Assembly: GCA_041658185.1 (NCBI GenBank)
Contig: JBBAAR010000001.1
Span: forward strand, 186,001 to 250,000
DNA: 64,000 nucleotides
Source of the DNA: UBA8919 sp041658185
GTDB taxonomy: Bacteria > Elusimicrobiota > UBA8919
Direction of reading: 5' to 3'
Under the pieces are notes generated by a model. The model saw only the letters and a program-made list of their open reading frames with translations. It was not told where the DNA came from and searched no databases. The translations under genes and the position numbers were made by a program. This document shows, one piece after another, positions 23,732 to 31,993 of the stretch. Every line of letters begins with the position of its first letter. Within the stretch, counting starts at the first letter, position 1.

Positions 23732-23768
23732 CAGAGCGTAGAGCATAGAGCGTAGTTTCTGTCCTCTG
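23732..23768. repeat. intergenic module, family D (AGAGCGTAGAGCATAG word), short form
   Basis: Between rplQ and rpoA. Only a short arm pair remains: AGAGCGTAGAGCATAGAGCG, TAG, then TCCTCTGCC. Edges GGCAG and CTGGTGTTACTATG are intact. Confidence 0.85.
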
Positions 23769-23771
23769 CCT

Positions 23772-24734
23772 TTACTCTTTTAACGAGACCCCCAACTCCT
23801 TAAGTTTCATTTCTATTTCATCAAGCGATTTCCTTCCGAAATTTTTATAGGCGAGAAGTTCATCCTTAGTTCTCTTAGTCAACTCCCCTATGGTTTTTAT
23901 TTTTGCCTGTTTCAGACAATTGGCGGCGCGGATTGAAAGTTCTATAATTTCAACCGACTGATTTAGAATATCGCCGGAAAGCCCGACGGATTCTGCCGGT
24001 GTTGATGACACCATCGCCTTTGATGTCGCTTTTTCTTCTTCATCATAACTTATAAAAATTTTAACGGAATCGCTTAAAAGTTTCGCTGAAAAAACAATCG
24101 CATCTTCGGGATTTATTGAACCGTCGGTCCATACCTCTATAATCAGACGGTCATAATCGGTCGCCTGACCCACGCGGGTGTTTTCAACCTCATAATAAAC
24201 TTTTTTAATCGGCGTGAAAACGGCATCCACGAGCATCGTGCCGGCGGGTTGACCGGGTTTTTTATTTTTTTCGGCGGGCGAATATCCCTTGCCCTTTGCG
24301 ATATCAATTTCCATTTGAAGAGTTCCGCCGGATTCAAGCGTAGCAATGACCTGATCGCCGTTGACAATCTCTATGTTTGAGTTTGCTTCAAAAGATGACG
24401 CCAAAACCAAGCCGCTTTTTGAGGCGGACAATTTAAGCGTCTGGATTTCGTCGGTGCCGTAGGTCTTGAATCTTATTTTTTTAAGATTAAGTATTATGCC
24501 CATAACATCTTCAACAACACCCGGCAGTGTTGCAAACTCGTGTGAAGCGCCTTTTATACGGGTGGATATAACGGCCGCGCCTTCCAACGAAGACAAAAGT
24601 ATGCGACGGAGCGAGTGCCCTATCGTGTGCCCGTAACCCTTCTCAAATGGTTCAACAACAAACTTTCCGTAAGTCAAATCAGAAGAAATGTTTTTTTCAA
24701 TCTTCTGAGGTCCAACTATGTCAGGAAGCCGCAT
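23772..24734 (-). CDS. rpoA: DNA-directed RNA polymerase subunit alpha
   Basis: The 320-residue subunit initiates polymerase assembly as a dimer. The N-terminal domain has YGKFVVEPFEKGYGHTIGHSLRRILLSSLEGAAV and the C-terminal domain contains the helix-hairpin-helix LSIRAANCLKQAKIKTIGELTKRTKDELL and NFGRKSLDEIEMKLKELG, which contacts UP elements and activators. Lies between rpsD and rplQ, the usual alpha-operon order. Confidence 0.98.
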   Translation of the reverse strand: MRLPDIVGPQKIEKNISSDLTYGKFVVEPFEKGYGHTIGHSLRRILLSSLEGAAVISTRIKGASHEFATLPGVVEDVMGIILNLKKIRFKTYGTDEIQTLKLSASKSGLVLASSFEANSNIEIVNGDQVIATLESGGTLQMEIDIAKGKGYSPAEKNKKPGQPAGTMLVDAVFTPIKKVYYEVENTRVGQATDYDRLIIEVWTDGSINPEDAIVFSAKLLSDSVKIFISYDEEEKATSKAMVSSTPAESVGLSGDILNQSVEIIELSIRAANCLKQAKIKTIGELTKRTKDELLAYKNFGRKSLDEIEMKLKELGVSLKE

Positions 24735-24760
24735 TTTATATAACCCCCATAAAAATCAAA

Positions 24761-24817
24761 TTAAAGGTATAAATTAAAGGTTAAAATTTTAACCTTAAAC
24801 CTTTAACCTTTAACCTG
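24761..24817. repeat. intergenic module, family B (TTTAAAGGTTAAA word)
   Basis: Between rpoA and rpsD. GGTATAAATTAAAGGTTAAAA and TTTTAACCTTAAACCTTTAA arms form a near-perfect palindrome. Coding-strand edge GGCAGGTTAAAGG. Confidence 0.9.
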
Positions 24818-24819
24818 CC

Positions 24820-25461
24820 TTATTTGCTGTACAACTCAACAATCAACTGTTCCTTAGGTCTTTCCTCGTCGTAAGGAACGGACATTTCTTCTCTCAACGG
24901 TTGTCTTACAATCACGCCGGATAAATTAGAAACATCTAATGATAGCCACGGTGACACGCCTTTTTTTGAAGATGCATCCGCGGATTTTTTAACAAATAAA
25001 TTTTCTTTAAGTTGAGCCGTTATTTGGATTTTATCATTTACTTTCGTAGGGTATGACGGTATGTTTATTATTTTATCATTAACTTTTATATGTCTGTGAA
25101 GAACCAACTGCCGTGCGCCGGAAATTGCCGGCGAAAGTCCCATGCGTCTAACGACATTATCCAGCCGCATTTCTAAAGATAACAAAAGATTGAAACCGGT
25201 CATGCCTTTATGTTTCGCCGCTGTCTGGAAATATCTTCTGAACTGCCTTTCCATTACCCCATATGTTCTTTTTACCTGCTGTTTGGCACGCAACTGACCC
25301 GAGTACTCCGTCGGCTTTTTCATCATTCTTCTGTGAGGGCCGGGCGGGCCTTTCTTTTTGGTGACGGGACACTTGGGCGTGTCGCATCTTTCACCTTTTA
25401 AGAATAAAGGCATTTGCTCTTGTCTGCATCTTCTACATTTAGGTCCTAAATATCTTGCCAT
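24820..25461 (-). CDS. rpsD: 30S ribosomal protein S4, zinc-binding type
   Basis: A 213-residue primary 16S-binding protein. The N-terminus keeps a Cys cluster (GPKCRRCRQE, GERCDTPKC), the zinc-binding C+ form. The S4 RNA-binding domain is MRLDNVVRRMGLSPAISGARQLVLHRHIKVND. The frame could begin three codons earlier at GTG, but that GTG is the module edge; ATG (MARYLG) is the normal start. In other bacteria S4 autoregulates the alpha operon; no such site was identified here. Confidence 0.97.
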   Translation of the reverse strand: MARYLGPKCRRCRQEQMPLFLKGERCDTPKCPVTKKKGPPGPHRRMMKKPTEYSGQLRAKQQVKRTYGVMERQFRRYFQTAAKHKGMTGFNLLLSLEMRLDNVVRRMGLSPAISGARQLVLHRHIKVNDKIINIPSYPTKVNDKIQITAQLKENLFVKKSADASSKKGVSPWLSLDVSNLSGVIVRQPLREEMSVPYDEERPKEQLIVELYSK

Positions 25462-25470
25462 AATTAACAC

Positions 25471-25572
25471 CAGAGAATTAGAGAATTAGAGAATTAGAGA
25501 ATTAGATTTTTTTCCAATTCACCAATTCTCTGTCGTATAAACTAATTCTCTTTCGTTTAAACTAATTCTCTG
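25471..25572. repeat. intergenic module, family A
   Basis: Between rpsD and rpsK. Four AGAGAATTAG words, loop ATTTTTTTCC, CAATTCACCAATTCTCT, then two CTAATTCTCT words spaced by GTCGTATAAA and TTTCGTTTAAA. Confidence 0.93.
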
Positions 25573-25577
25573 CTCCT

Positions 25578-26093
25578 CTACACTCTCCTTTGTTTCGGCG
25601 GTCTGCATCCGTTATGCGGAATAGGTGTAATATCTTTGATAAAAGTAACGGATAAGCCGGACGATTGTAACGCTCTTATAGCCGTTTCGCGACCAGAGCC
25701 GGGCCCGGAAACAAAAACCGCGACCTGTTTCAAACCCATTTCGGACGCTTTTCTTGCACAATTTGCCGATGCAATCTGGGCGGCAAAAGGCGTTCCTTTT
25801 TTCGTTCCCTTGAAACCGGATGAACCGCTGGAACCCCAGTTTATGACGTTGCCCTTATCGTCGGTAATCGTGATGATTGTATTGTTAAAAGAGGATTTGA
25901 TATAAACTCTGCCGCTTGTTGAAAGCAGTTTTTTCCTTGATTTATGTTTTGGTGCGACGGCAACGCGTTTAGTATCCGCTTCTTTTGTTTCTTTTGAAGC
26001 GGAGGCATCTTTTACCAACGGCTTCGGCGACTTTGATTCTTTAGGAGTTGTCTCTTTTGGTTCTTTAATTTCTTTTGATTTTTCTTCAGCCAT
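25578..26093 (-). CDS. rpsK: 30S ribosomal protein S11 with long charged N-terminal extension
   Basis: Platform protein of the small subunit. Residues 57-171 are normal S11 (GRVYIKSSFNNTIITITD, GSSGFKGTKKGTPFAAQIA, FVSGPGSGRETAIRALQ, ITPIPHNGCRPPKQRRV). Residues 1-55 are an added Lys/Glu/Pro/Ser-rich, disordered-looking tail (EEKSKEIKEPKETTPKESK), absent from typical 125-130-residue S11. No ribosome binding site or internal ATG suggests a shorter start, so the extension appears genuine. Confidence 0.95.
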   Translation of the reverse strand: MAEEKSKEIKEPKETTPKESKSPKPLVKDASASKETKEADTKRVAVAPKHKSRKKLLSTSGRVYIKSSFNNTIITITDDKGNVINWGSSGSSGFKGTKKGTPFAAQIASANCARKASEMGLKQVAVFVSGPGSGRETAIRALQSSGLSVTFIKDITPIPHNGCRPPKQRRV

Positions 26094-26104
26094 AATAAAA
26101 TCAA

Positions 26105-26164
26105 ATTAAAGGTATAAATTAAAGGTTAAAATTTAAACCTTTAACCTTTAACCTTTAACCTGCC
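26105..26164. repeat. intergenic module, family B
   Basis: Between rpsK and rpsM. GGTATAAATTAAAGGTTAAA pairs with TTTAAACCTTTAACCTTTAA; almost identical to the rpoA-rpsD copy, with one extra AACCTTT word. Confidence 0.9.
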
Positions 26165-26560
26165 TCACTTCACTTCTCTTTCTTTCTTAACTTCTACCTT
26201 AACCGCACCGACCGTTTTTCTCTTTCCTCTTTTTGTTCTCGCGTTTGTCTTCGTTCTCTGACCTCTGGCGGGCAAATTTCTGCGATGCCTCATTCCTCTG
26301 TATGTTCCTATCTCCTGTAAACGCTTGATATTGCTGACGATTTCACGGCGCAGGTCGCCTTCAACCTTATACTCTGATGAAATAATTCCGGCAAGTTTTC
26401 CTACTTCCGCTTCCGTTAAATTTTTTACTCTTTTTGACGGTTCAATCTTTGCCTCGTCTAAAATTTTTTTTGCAAGGACCCTTCCTATCCCGTATATGTA
26501 GGAAAGACCGATATCTATTCTTTTCTCTTTCGGTAAATCAACACCCGCTATTCGTGCCAT
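26165..26560 (-). CDS. rpsM: 30S ribosomal protein S13
   Basis: A 131-residue head protein contacting 5S/23S bridge elements and P-site tRNA. MARIAGVDLPKEKRIDIGLSYIYGIG and the C-terminal RGMRHRRNLPARGQRTKTNART are diagnostic; a Lys-rich tail GKRKTVGAVKVEVKKEREVK ends the protein. Starts after a CTGATGTTAACATG module edge. Confidence 0.97.
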   Translation of the reverse strand: MARIAGVDLPKEKRIDIGLSYIYGIGRVLAKKILDEAKIEPSKRVKNLTEAEVGKLAGIISSEYKVEGDLRREIVSNIKRLQEIGTYRGMRHRRNLPARGQRTKTNARTKRGKRKTVGAVKVEVKKEREVK

Positions 26561-26568
26561 GTTAACAT

Positions 26569-26642
26569 CAGAGAATTAGAGAATTAGAGAATTAGATTTT
26601 TTTCCAATTCACCAATTCTCTGTCGTATAAACTAATTCTCTG
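26569..26642. repeat. intergenic module, family A
   Basis: Between rpsM and rpmJ. Three AGAGAATTAG words, loop ATTTTTTTCC, CAATTCACCAATTCTCT, GTCGTATAAA and a final CTAATTCTCT. The rpmJ stop is immediately followed by GGGGCAGAG. Confidence 0.92.
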
Positions 26643-26645
26643 CCC

Positions 26646-26759
26646 CTATCCCTGTCTCTGTTTATGCTTCGGATTTTTACAAATAATATACAAAACACCT
26701 CTGCGTTTTACAATCTTACAATTTTTACAAAATGGTTTTACTGATGACCTTACTTTCAT
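26646..26759 (-). CDS. rpmJ: 50S ribosomal protein L36
   Basis: A 37-residue ribosomal protein translated from the minus strand: MKVRSSVKPFCKNCKIVKRR, then GVLYIICKNPKHKQRQG. The CKNC, later Cys and His form the zinc ribbon of the C+ type. It is too short for routine ORF thresholds. It lies in the conserved infA-rpmJ-rpsM order. Confidence 0.95.
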   Translation of the reverse strand: MKVRSSVKPFCKNCKIVKRRGVLYIICKNPKHKQRQG

Positions 26760-26765
26760 ATTTTT

Positions 26766-26990
26766 TTACCGTCCTTTCTCCCTGTAAGTAATTCTTCCTC
26801 TCGTTAAATCATACGGCGAAAGTTCAACTTTTACTTTGTCGCCGATAATAATGCGGATGTAATTCATCCTCATTTTTCCGGAAATTCTCGCCAGGACGCT
26901 GTGCCCGTTTTCAAGTTGAACACGGAACATCGCCGACGGTAGAACCTCTTTTACTATCCCTACAACTTCAATTTTTTCTTCTTTTTGCAT
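26766..26990 (-). CDS. infA: translation initiation factor IF-1
   Basis: Binds the ribosomal A site during initiation. The 74-residue OB-fold contains KIEVVGIVKEVLPSAMFRVQLENGH, ISGKMRMNYIRIIIGDKVKVELSPYDLTRGRITYREK. A TTG at 27003-27005 directly after the map stop would add five residues. I prefer the ATG (MQKEEKIEVV) because family members start a few residues before the first strand. No ribosome binding site is evident; coupling with map is likely. Confidence 0.95.
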   Translation of the reverse strand: MQKEEKIEVVGIVKEVLPSAMFRVQLENGHSVLARISGKMRMNYIRIIIGDKVKVELSPYDLTRGRITYREKGR

Positions 26991-27005
26991 TTTGTTATCG
27001 CTCAA

Positions 27006-27752
27006 TTATATCTTTGTAAGTATTTCGGCACAAGCATTATTCACTAAAACAGTATGTTCAAAATGCGCTGAAAGTTTTTTATCAATTGTCTCAACCGTCC
27101 AGTTGTCCGCAAGTGTTTTCACATGCCAGTCACCCTGATTGAGCATCACCTCAATAGCGAGACAGGAATTCTCAGAAATTCTGGGACCGACACCGGCTTT
27201 GCCGTAATTGGGTATCTGCGGGTCCTCGTGCAAATCCCTGCCGATACCGTGTCCGACAAAATCCCTGACAACGGAAAAACCGTTTTTTTCTGCAGTCGTT
27301 TGAATTGCCGATGAAATATCGCCCACTCTACAACCTGCGATACAACTTTTTATCGCGTTACAAAGTGCAACTTCGGAAACGGACAGGAGTTTTTCGGCAT
27401 CCGCAGAAATTTTCCCGACAGGATATGTTCTCGCAGTATCACCGTAAAAACCGTTATATTTTACCCCGACATCAATTCCTGCAATGTCACCTTCTTTTAA
27501 CTTTTGCTGGGACGGGATACCGTGAATTACGACTTCGTTGACGGAAATACATATAATTCCCGGATAACCGCGGTATCCTAAAAACGCCGATTTTGCACCG
27601 AGCGATTTCAGCTTTTTTGCGGCGGCATGTTCAAGTTCTTTCGTTGTAATCCCGGGTGTTATATTTTTTCCGACTGCTTCTATAACTTCCGCCGCAAGCC
27701 GGCATGCGTTACGCATACCAATAATTTCATCCGGCGATTTCGTATAAATCAT
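27006..27752 (-). CDS. map: methionine aminopeptidase, type I
   Basis: Removes N-terminal Met from nascent proteins. The 248-residue M24 protein shows VIHGIPSQQKLKEGDIAGIDVGVKYNGFYGDTART (His and two Asp ligands), GHGIGRDLHEDPQIPNYG, IEVMLNQGDW and AHFEHTVLV. Overlaps adk by 4 nt and abuts infA, in the standard secY-adk-map-infA order. The C-terminus is slightly extended. Confidence 0.97.
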   Translation of the reverse strand: MIYTKSPDEIIGMRNACRLAAEVIEAVGKNITPGITTKELEHAAAKKLKSLGAKSAFLGYRGYPGIICISVNEVVIHGIPSQQKLKEGDIAGIDVGVKYNGFYGDTARTYPVGKISADAEKLLSVSEVALCNAIKSCIAGCRVGDISSAIQTTAEKNGFSVVRDFVGHGIGRDLHEDPQIPNYGKAGVGPRISENSCLAIEVMLNQGDWHVKTLADNWTVETIDKKLSAHFEHTVLVNNACAEILTKI

Positions 27753-28393
27753 AACGCAGCGGATATATCGCGGGATATTTCGGAAACGGAACGGTTGCCG
27801 TCAACAGTCACCAAAATGCCCTTGCTTTTATAATATTCAATGAGCGGTTGTGTTTCAATGTAATAGACGGAAAGACGGTGCCTGATTGTCTTTTCAGTGT
27901 CATCCTCTCTCTGGAAAAGCGTTTGACTGCCGCCGCAGTTATCACAAACACCGTCAATTTTCGGCGGGAGCGTTTCCAGATTGAACTTGGCGCCGCACTT
28001 TTTGCAGATTCGCCTGGAAGAAAGCCGTTTTACTATATTTTCTTCCAATACATCCAGCGAAATTACCTTATCAATTTTTTTTCCGATTGATAGAAGTAAA
28101 TTGTCAAAACCCTTTGCCTGAGGAAGCGTTCTCGGAAACCCGTCTAATAAAAACCCGTTCTTGCAGTCGTCCTTTTTAATCCGCTGCTCAACTATTTTAA
28201 GAACTATATCGTCTGAGACAAGAGAACCCTTTGACATAATCTCGGTAATTTTTATCCCGAGGGGACTTTTTGATGCGACCGCTTCACGGAATATCTCGCC
28301 GGTGGAAATTGACGGAATCCCTTTATCTTTCGCTATGAATTCCGCCTGCGTCCCCTTGCCCGCGCCCGGTGCACCGAAAATTATCAGATTCAT
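27749..28393 (-). CDS. adk: adenylate kinase, zinc-lid type
   Basis: Interconverts AMP, ADP and ATP. The 214-residue protein has the P-loop GAPGAGKGTQAEFIAKD, the AMP site STGEIFREAV and LDGFPRTLPQA, and a LID with four cysteines (ICKKCG and VCDNCGG) expected to bind zinc, as in Gram-positive and many candidate-phylum enzymes. Starts after a family-C module downstream of secY. Confidence 0.97.
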   Translation of the reverse strand: MNLIIFGAPGAGKGTQAEFIAKDKGIPSISTGEIFREAVASKSPLGIKITEIMSKGSLVSDDIVLKIVEQRIKKDDCKNGFLLDGFPRTLPQAKGFDNLLLSIGKKIDKVISLDVLEENIVKRLSSRRICKKCGAKFNLETLPPKIDGVCDNCGGSQTLFQREDDTEKTIRHRLSVYYIETQPLIEYYKSKGILVTVDGNRSVSEISRDISAAL

Positions 28394-28401
28394 TTTAGCA
28401 T

Positions 28402-28477
28402 CAGTGAACTAAAGTGAACAAAAGTGGTGAAAAAGTGAACGAAAGAAAAATCCACTTCCCTTCACTTCTTTTCACTG
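28402..28477. repeat. intergenic module, family C
   Basis: Between adk and secY. CAGTGAACTAAAGTGAAC, AAAAGTGGTGAAAAAGTG, loop, then CACTTCCCTTCACTTC and TTTTCACTG. Nearly identical in its first half to the module at 11682-11768, although the neighbouring genes are unrelated. Confidence 0.92.
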
Positions 28478-28483
28478 CCTCTC

Positions 28484-29809
28484 TCATTTCACATTAAACC
28501 ATCTGCCCTTAATTCTGCCTTTTTTTAAGAATCCGTCGTAATGTCTCATTATAAGGTGCGACTCTATCTGGCTGATGGTATCAAGCGCGACTCCGACGAC
28601 AATCAAAAGTGCGGTGCCGCCGAAAAAAAACGGGACATTAATAAATTTTCTCAAATAATCAGGCAGTATTGCCACGAATGCGACAAAAAGCGCGCCGCCC
28701 AAAGTAATTCTTGCCAAAATCCATTGGATATAATTAGCCGTCGGCTCCCCCGGTCTTATACCGGGGACAAACCCGCCCCACTTTTTCATATTCTCGGCGA
28801 TGTCCTTCGGATTCAGCGTGATTGAATTATAAAAGTAACAGAAGAAAACTATAAGTGCGGCATACAAAACTTCGTACAAAATGCTTCCTCTCATCCACCA
28901 ATCAACAAATTTTTTCATAAATCCCGAATCACCGGTAAACTGTGCGAGCGTCATCGGAACCGACATCAGCGAAACCGCAAAAATTACGGCGATTACTCCC
29001 GACTGGTCAACTTTAATAGGTAGAAATGTTGACTGCCCGCCGTACATTTTTCTGCCGACAACCCTTTTTGCATACTGGACGGGAATTTTTCTCTGGCCCG
29101 TTTCAACCCAGACGACAAGCGCCATTATCAGGAAAACCATTCCTAAAATCAAAATGCCGGTAAAAAGCGACATCTCGTGAGTTCTTATCATGTCAAAAAG
29201 ATTTTTAACTGCAGACGGCAGACGGTCAACAATTCCGGCGAAAATAATCAAGGAAATTCCGTTGCCTATTCCGCTTTCTGTAACCTGTTCACCAAGCCAC
29301 ATTATAAAAACAGTACCGGTGGTCATCGTCAAAACGGTGATGAAAATAAACATTGCGCCGGGATTTGCCACTACGGACGCACCGCCGGGGGCTTTCATCG
29401 GCATTATCATAAAAAGCGTCAGCCCCAGCGATTGTATAACGGCAAGAACCAAAGTTGCGTATCTCGTCCACTGCGTAATTTTTTTTCTTCCGGTTTCGCC
29501 TTCTTTAGAAAGTTTTTCAAGATATGGAACCGTTGCCTGCAAAAGCGAAAAAATAATTGATGCGTTGATGTAAGGCATTATCCCCAAGGTAAAAATTGAA
29601 AGCCGCGAAAGGGCGCCGCCTGAAAACATATCCATAAATCCAAAGAGCGTGTTTGACTGCTGGGCGAAAAATGCCTTGAACGCTGCGATATCAATTCCCG
29701 GAATGGGTATTGCCACGCCGATTCTGTAAGCGATAATTATAACCGCGGTGAACAAAACCCTTTTTTTTAATTCCGGAACCTTGAAAATATCGCCGAATGA
29801 TTCAATCAT
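28484..29809 (-). CDS. secY: protein translocase channel subunit SecY
   Basis: A 441-residue inner-membrane channel with ten hydrophobic segments. Conserved RIGVAIPIPGID at the N-terminus, FSGGALSRLSIFTLGIMPYINASI (plug and TM2), ESGIGNGISLIIFAGIV, and NPKDIAENMKKWGGFVPGIRPGEPT are visible. Exports proteins with SecA/SecE/SecG; secE is not in this window. In the usual spc-operon place after rplO. Confidence 0.98.
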   Translation of the reverse strand: MIESFGDIFKVPELKKRVLFTAVIIIAYRIGVAIPIPGIDIAAFKAFFAQQSNTLFGFMDMFSGGALSRLSIFTLGIMPYINASIIFSLLQATVPYLEKLSKEGETGRKKITQWTRYATLVLAVIQSLGLTLFMIMPMKAPGGASVVANPGAMFIFITVLTMTTGTVFIMWLGEQVTESGIGNGISLIIFAGIVDRLPSAVKNLFDMIRTHEMSLFTGILILGMVFLIMALVVWVETGQRKIPVQYAKRVVGRKMYGGQSTFLPIKVDQSGVIAVIFAVSLMSVPMTLAQFTGDSGFMKKFVDWWMRGSILYEVLYAALIVFFCYFYNSITLNPKDIAENMKKWGGFVPGIRPGEPTANYIQWILARITLGGALFVAFVAILPDYLRKFINVPFFFGGTALLIVVGVALDTISQIESHLIMRHYDGFLKKGRIKGRWFNVK

Positions 29810-29820
29810 TTTATTAACAC

Positions 29821-29886
29821 CAGAGAATTAGAGAATTTTTTCTCTGTCGTTTAAACTAATTCTCTTTCGTATAAACTAATTCTCTG
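29821..29886. repeat. intergenic module, family A (short)
   Basis: Between secY and rplO. AGAGAATTAGAGAA, TTTTTTC, then CTGTCGTTTAAACTA, ATTCTCTTTCGTATAAACTA and ATTCTCTG. The loop is reduced and the edge is GACAG instead of GGCAG. Confidence 0.88.
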
Positions 29887-29892
29887 TCTCTA

Positions 29893-30381
29893 TTATCCCG
29901 CCTGCTTTTTTTCCGCCACTGAGACGTTGGCGGATCCGCCTGCGGCGGATATCTTTTCAGCTGCACTTTTTGAGAATTTATCCGCAGTAATTTTTAACGG
30001 TTTTTTTATTTCACCCTCACCTAAAACTTTCAGAGGCAATTTGCCGTCTATCAGTCCTAATTCTTTCAAGATTTTTTTGTTGATTTCGGTACTCGCCCCG
30101 ACGGGACTTCCTTTGGTCGCTTCGCTCACTTTTTCGATGGTGTCAATATTTACAATTTCATATTCTTTCTTGAAAATGTTTGTAAACCCCCTTTTGGGAA
30201 TACGACGCATGAGAGGCATCTGCCCGCCTTCAAAGCCCGGACGGGTGCCGCCGCCGGACCGGGAATTTTGTCCTTTCATTCCCCTTGTGGCGGAACCGCC
30301 ATGACCGGAACCGCGGCCGCGACCTACAATTTTTCTTCTATGTTTTGAACCAACTGCTGGTTTTAAATCTGATAGTTTCAT
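29893..30381 (-). CDS. rplO: 50S ribosomal protein L15
   Basis: A 162-residue large-subunit assembly protein with the Gly/Arg-rich N-terminal extension GRGRGSGHGGSATRGMKGQN and GFEGGQMPLMRRIPKRGFTN. The C-terminal region contains a short repeat-derived segment ISAAGGSANVSV, whose DNA is the palindrome GGCGGATCCGCCTGCGGCGG at about 29930-29950. rpmD (L30), which usually sits just upstream, is absent here. Confidence 0.96.
   Translation of the reverse strand: MKLSDLKPAVGSKHRRKIVGRGRGSGHGGSATRGMKGQNSRSGGGTRPGFEGGQMPLMRRIPKRGFTNIFKKEYEIVNIDTIEKVSEATKGSPVGASTEINKKILKELGLIDGKLPLKVLGEGEIKKPLKITADKFSKSAAEKISAAGGSANVSVAEKKQAG
29928..29951. repeat. GC-rich palindrome inside rplO
   Basis: GGCGGATCCGCC followed by TGCGGCGGAT, a short inverted repeat in the 3' coding part of rplO, GC-rich against an AT-rich background. 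It adds AAGGSA to the L15 tail. Confidence 0.6.
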
Positions 30382-30420
30382 ATTAATTAGAAACGAGACG
30401 TTAATGACGAGTTAGAACCT

Positions 30421-30906
30421 CTATCCCTCTGTCCCGCCGTCTCTGCCTTTCTTCCCTCTCAATTTTTCTACATCTTCCCTGTTTCTTAACTTTTGTAAGC
30501 CGTCAATTGTGGCATAAACAACATTAAACGGGTTTGATGACCTCAATGATTTTGTAAGTACATCCTTAACGCCCACGGCCAACAAAACTGATCTCACGGC
30601 GCCGCCGGCAATTAGTCCGGTTCCGGCGGATGCAGGTCTCATAAAAACCCTGCCGGCACCGTAAGCACCTGTAATCTCATGCGGAATTGTCGTATTTTTC
30701 AAAGATACTGTAAACAGATTTTTTTTTGCGGAAGCGGTCCCCTTTTTTATTGCCGACTGAACCTCTTTCGCCTTGCCTAACCCGACACCAACGGTACCGT
30801 TGCAATCGCCGACTACAACAAGCGCATTAAAGGAAAACCTCTTTCCGCCTTTTACAACTTTCGTCACACGACCTATTGAAACAACAATTTCTTTTTTTAT
30901 ATCCAT
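30421..30906 (-). CDS. rpsE: 30S ribosomal protein S5
   Basis: A 161-residue accuracy protein. Double-stranded RNA-binding half: VVSIGRVTKVVKGGKRFSFNALVVVGD; then VGLGKAKEVQSAIKKGT and the conserved GAGRVFMRPASAGTGLIAGGAVRSVLLAVGVKDVLTKSLRS, split here by family motif GSSNPFNVV. The C-terminal tail is Lys/Gly-rich. Followed directly by rplO with a 39-nt gap lacking a module. Confidence 0.96.
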   Translation of the reverse strand: MDIKKEIVVSIGRVTKVVKGGKRFSFNALVVVGDCNGTVGVGLGKAKEVQSAIKKGTASAKKNLFTVSLKNTTIPHEITGAYGAGRVFMRPASAGTGLIAGGAVRSVLLAVGVKDVLTKSLRSSNPFNVVYATIDGLQKLRNREDVEKLRGKKGRDGGTEG

Positions 30907-30914
30907 TTTAACAC

Positions 30915-30988
30915 CAGTTGAGAGTTGAGAGAACTTAGTTTAGAGAAATGTCAAAATCTCTAAACTCTAAACTCTAAACTCTAAACTG
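30915..30988. repeat. intergenic module, family F (TTTAGAGTTTAGAG word)
   Basis: Between rpsE and rplR. CAGTTGAGAGTTGAGAG, AACTTAGTTTAGAG, loop AAATGTCAAAAT, then four CTCTAAA words. A different word from families A-E, with the same edges GGCAG and CTGGTGTTAA. Confidence 0.9.
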
Positions 30989-30992
30989 CCTT

Positions 30993-31343
30993 TTAGAACT
31001 TCAATCCTGCTTTGCGGGCACTATCGGCAAAAGCCCGAACCTTCCCGTGATATATATATCCGCCGCGGTCAAATACGACCTGTTTTATTCCGGCCGCTAT
31101 CGCTTTTTTACTCGCTGCTTCCCCGAGAGAAACAGATGCCTTGATATTTGCGGCATTTTTTAATTTAAGTGTTGCAGACGAAACGGACAATAAAGTTTTT
31201 CCCTTTAAGTCATCAACAAACTGAACATATATATTCTTGTTTGATTTATGAATTGCCATCCTGGGTCTCTCGGCCGTCCCGGAAACCTTTTTCCTTATTC
31301 TTATTTTTTTTCTCAGATGTGATTGTGATTTTTTAGATAACAT
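30993..31343 (-). CDS. rplR: 50S ribosomal protein L18
   Basis: A 116-residue 5S rRNA-binding protein: HLRKKIRIRKKVSGTAERPRM, IHKSNKNIYVQFVDDLKGKTL and the C-terminal VVFDRGGYIYHGKVRAFADSARKAGLKF. Follows rplF by only 6 nt. Confidence 0.97.
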   Translation of the reverse strand: MLSKKSQSHLRKKIRIRKKVSGTAERPRMAIHKSNKNIYVQFVDDLKGKTLLSVSSATLKLKNAANIKASVSLGEAASKKAIAAGIKQVVFDRGGYIYHGKVRAFADSARKAGLKF

Positions 31344-31349
31344 ATTGAC

Positions 31350-31928
31350 CTATTTTTTTGCGGGGGCAGCGCCGGCTGCACCCGGAGCACCGACTCCAAT
31401 TGCCGATTTGCCCGGCTTCTTTTTTATGTATTCTCCGTAATATCTGACACCCTTGCCTTTATATGAATCTGGCTCTTTACTCTGTCTTATTTGTGATGCC
31501 ACCAGTCCCAATTTTTCTTTATCGGTTGATTTCAGCGTTATAAGAAGCCCTTTCGGGTCAGTGGCAATATCCACACCGTCGGGAATGTTGAACTCAACCG
31601 GATGAGAATACCCCACCTGTAAAGTTAATTTTTTTCCCGCAAGTGTGGACTTATATCCGACACCCTGTATTTCCAACTTTTTTTCAAAAGGCGTAACGAC
31701 CCCTTGCACCATATTGTTGAGCAGAGCCCGCGTTGTTCCGTGAATCGCCTTGAAATCATCCGAACTTCTTTTTAGAATAATAGAATTATTTTCAGTTTTG
31801 ATTGAAATTTCGGGCCGGAACTTTCTTTTGAGCGTACCGGCGGGACCAGCCACAGAAATTTCGTTTCCTGTTATATTTATTTTTACATTATTCGGTATCG
31901 GTATCGGACTATTTCCAATTCTGCTCAC
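31350..31928 (-). CDS. rplF: 50S ribosomal protein L6
   Basis: A 192-residue protein near the GTPase centre: MSRIGNSPIPIPNNVKINI, VAGPAGTLKRKF, then IEGVGYK-type IQGVGYKSTLAGKKLTLQVGYSHPV and EPDSYKGKGVRYYGEYIKKKPGKS. An unusual Gly/Ala/Pro tail (GAPGAAGAAP) of about 15 residues follows the usual end, matching the Ala/Pro tail seen on S12 in the same operon. Confidence 0.97.
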   Translation of the reverse strand: MSRIGNSPIPIPNNVKINITGNEISVAGPAGTLKRKFRPEISIKTENNSIILKRSSDDFKAIHGTTRALLNNMVQGVVTPFEKKLEIQGVGYKSTLAGKKLTLQVGYSHPVEFNIPDGVDIATDPKGLLITLKSTDKEKLGLVASQIRQSKEPDSYKGKGVRYYGEYIKKKPGKSAIGVGAPGAAGAAPAKK

Positions 31929-31935
31929 TTAACAT

Positions 31936-31987
31936 CAGAGCATAGAAAACTATTCTCTACGCTCTCCTCTCTCCGCTCTATTCTCTG
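31936..31987. repeat. intergenic module, family D
   Basis: Between rplF and rpsH. AGAGCATAGAAAACT, then TTCTCTACGCTCTC and CCGCTCTATTCTCTG words; edges GGCAG and CTGATGTTAAGTG. Confidence 0.85.
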
Positions 31988-31993
31988 CCTCTC

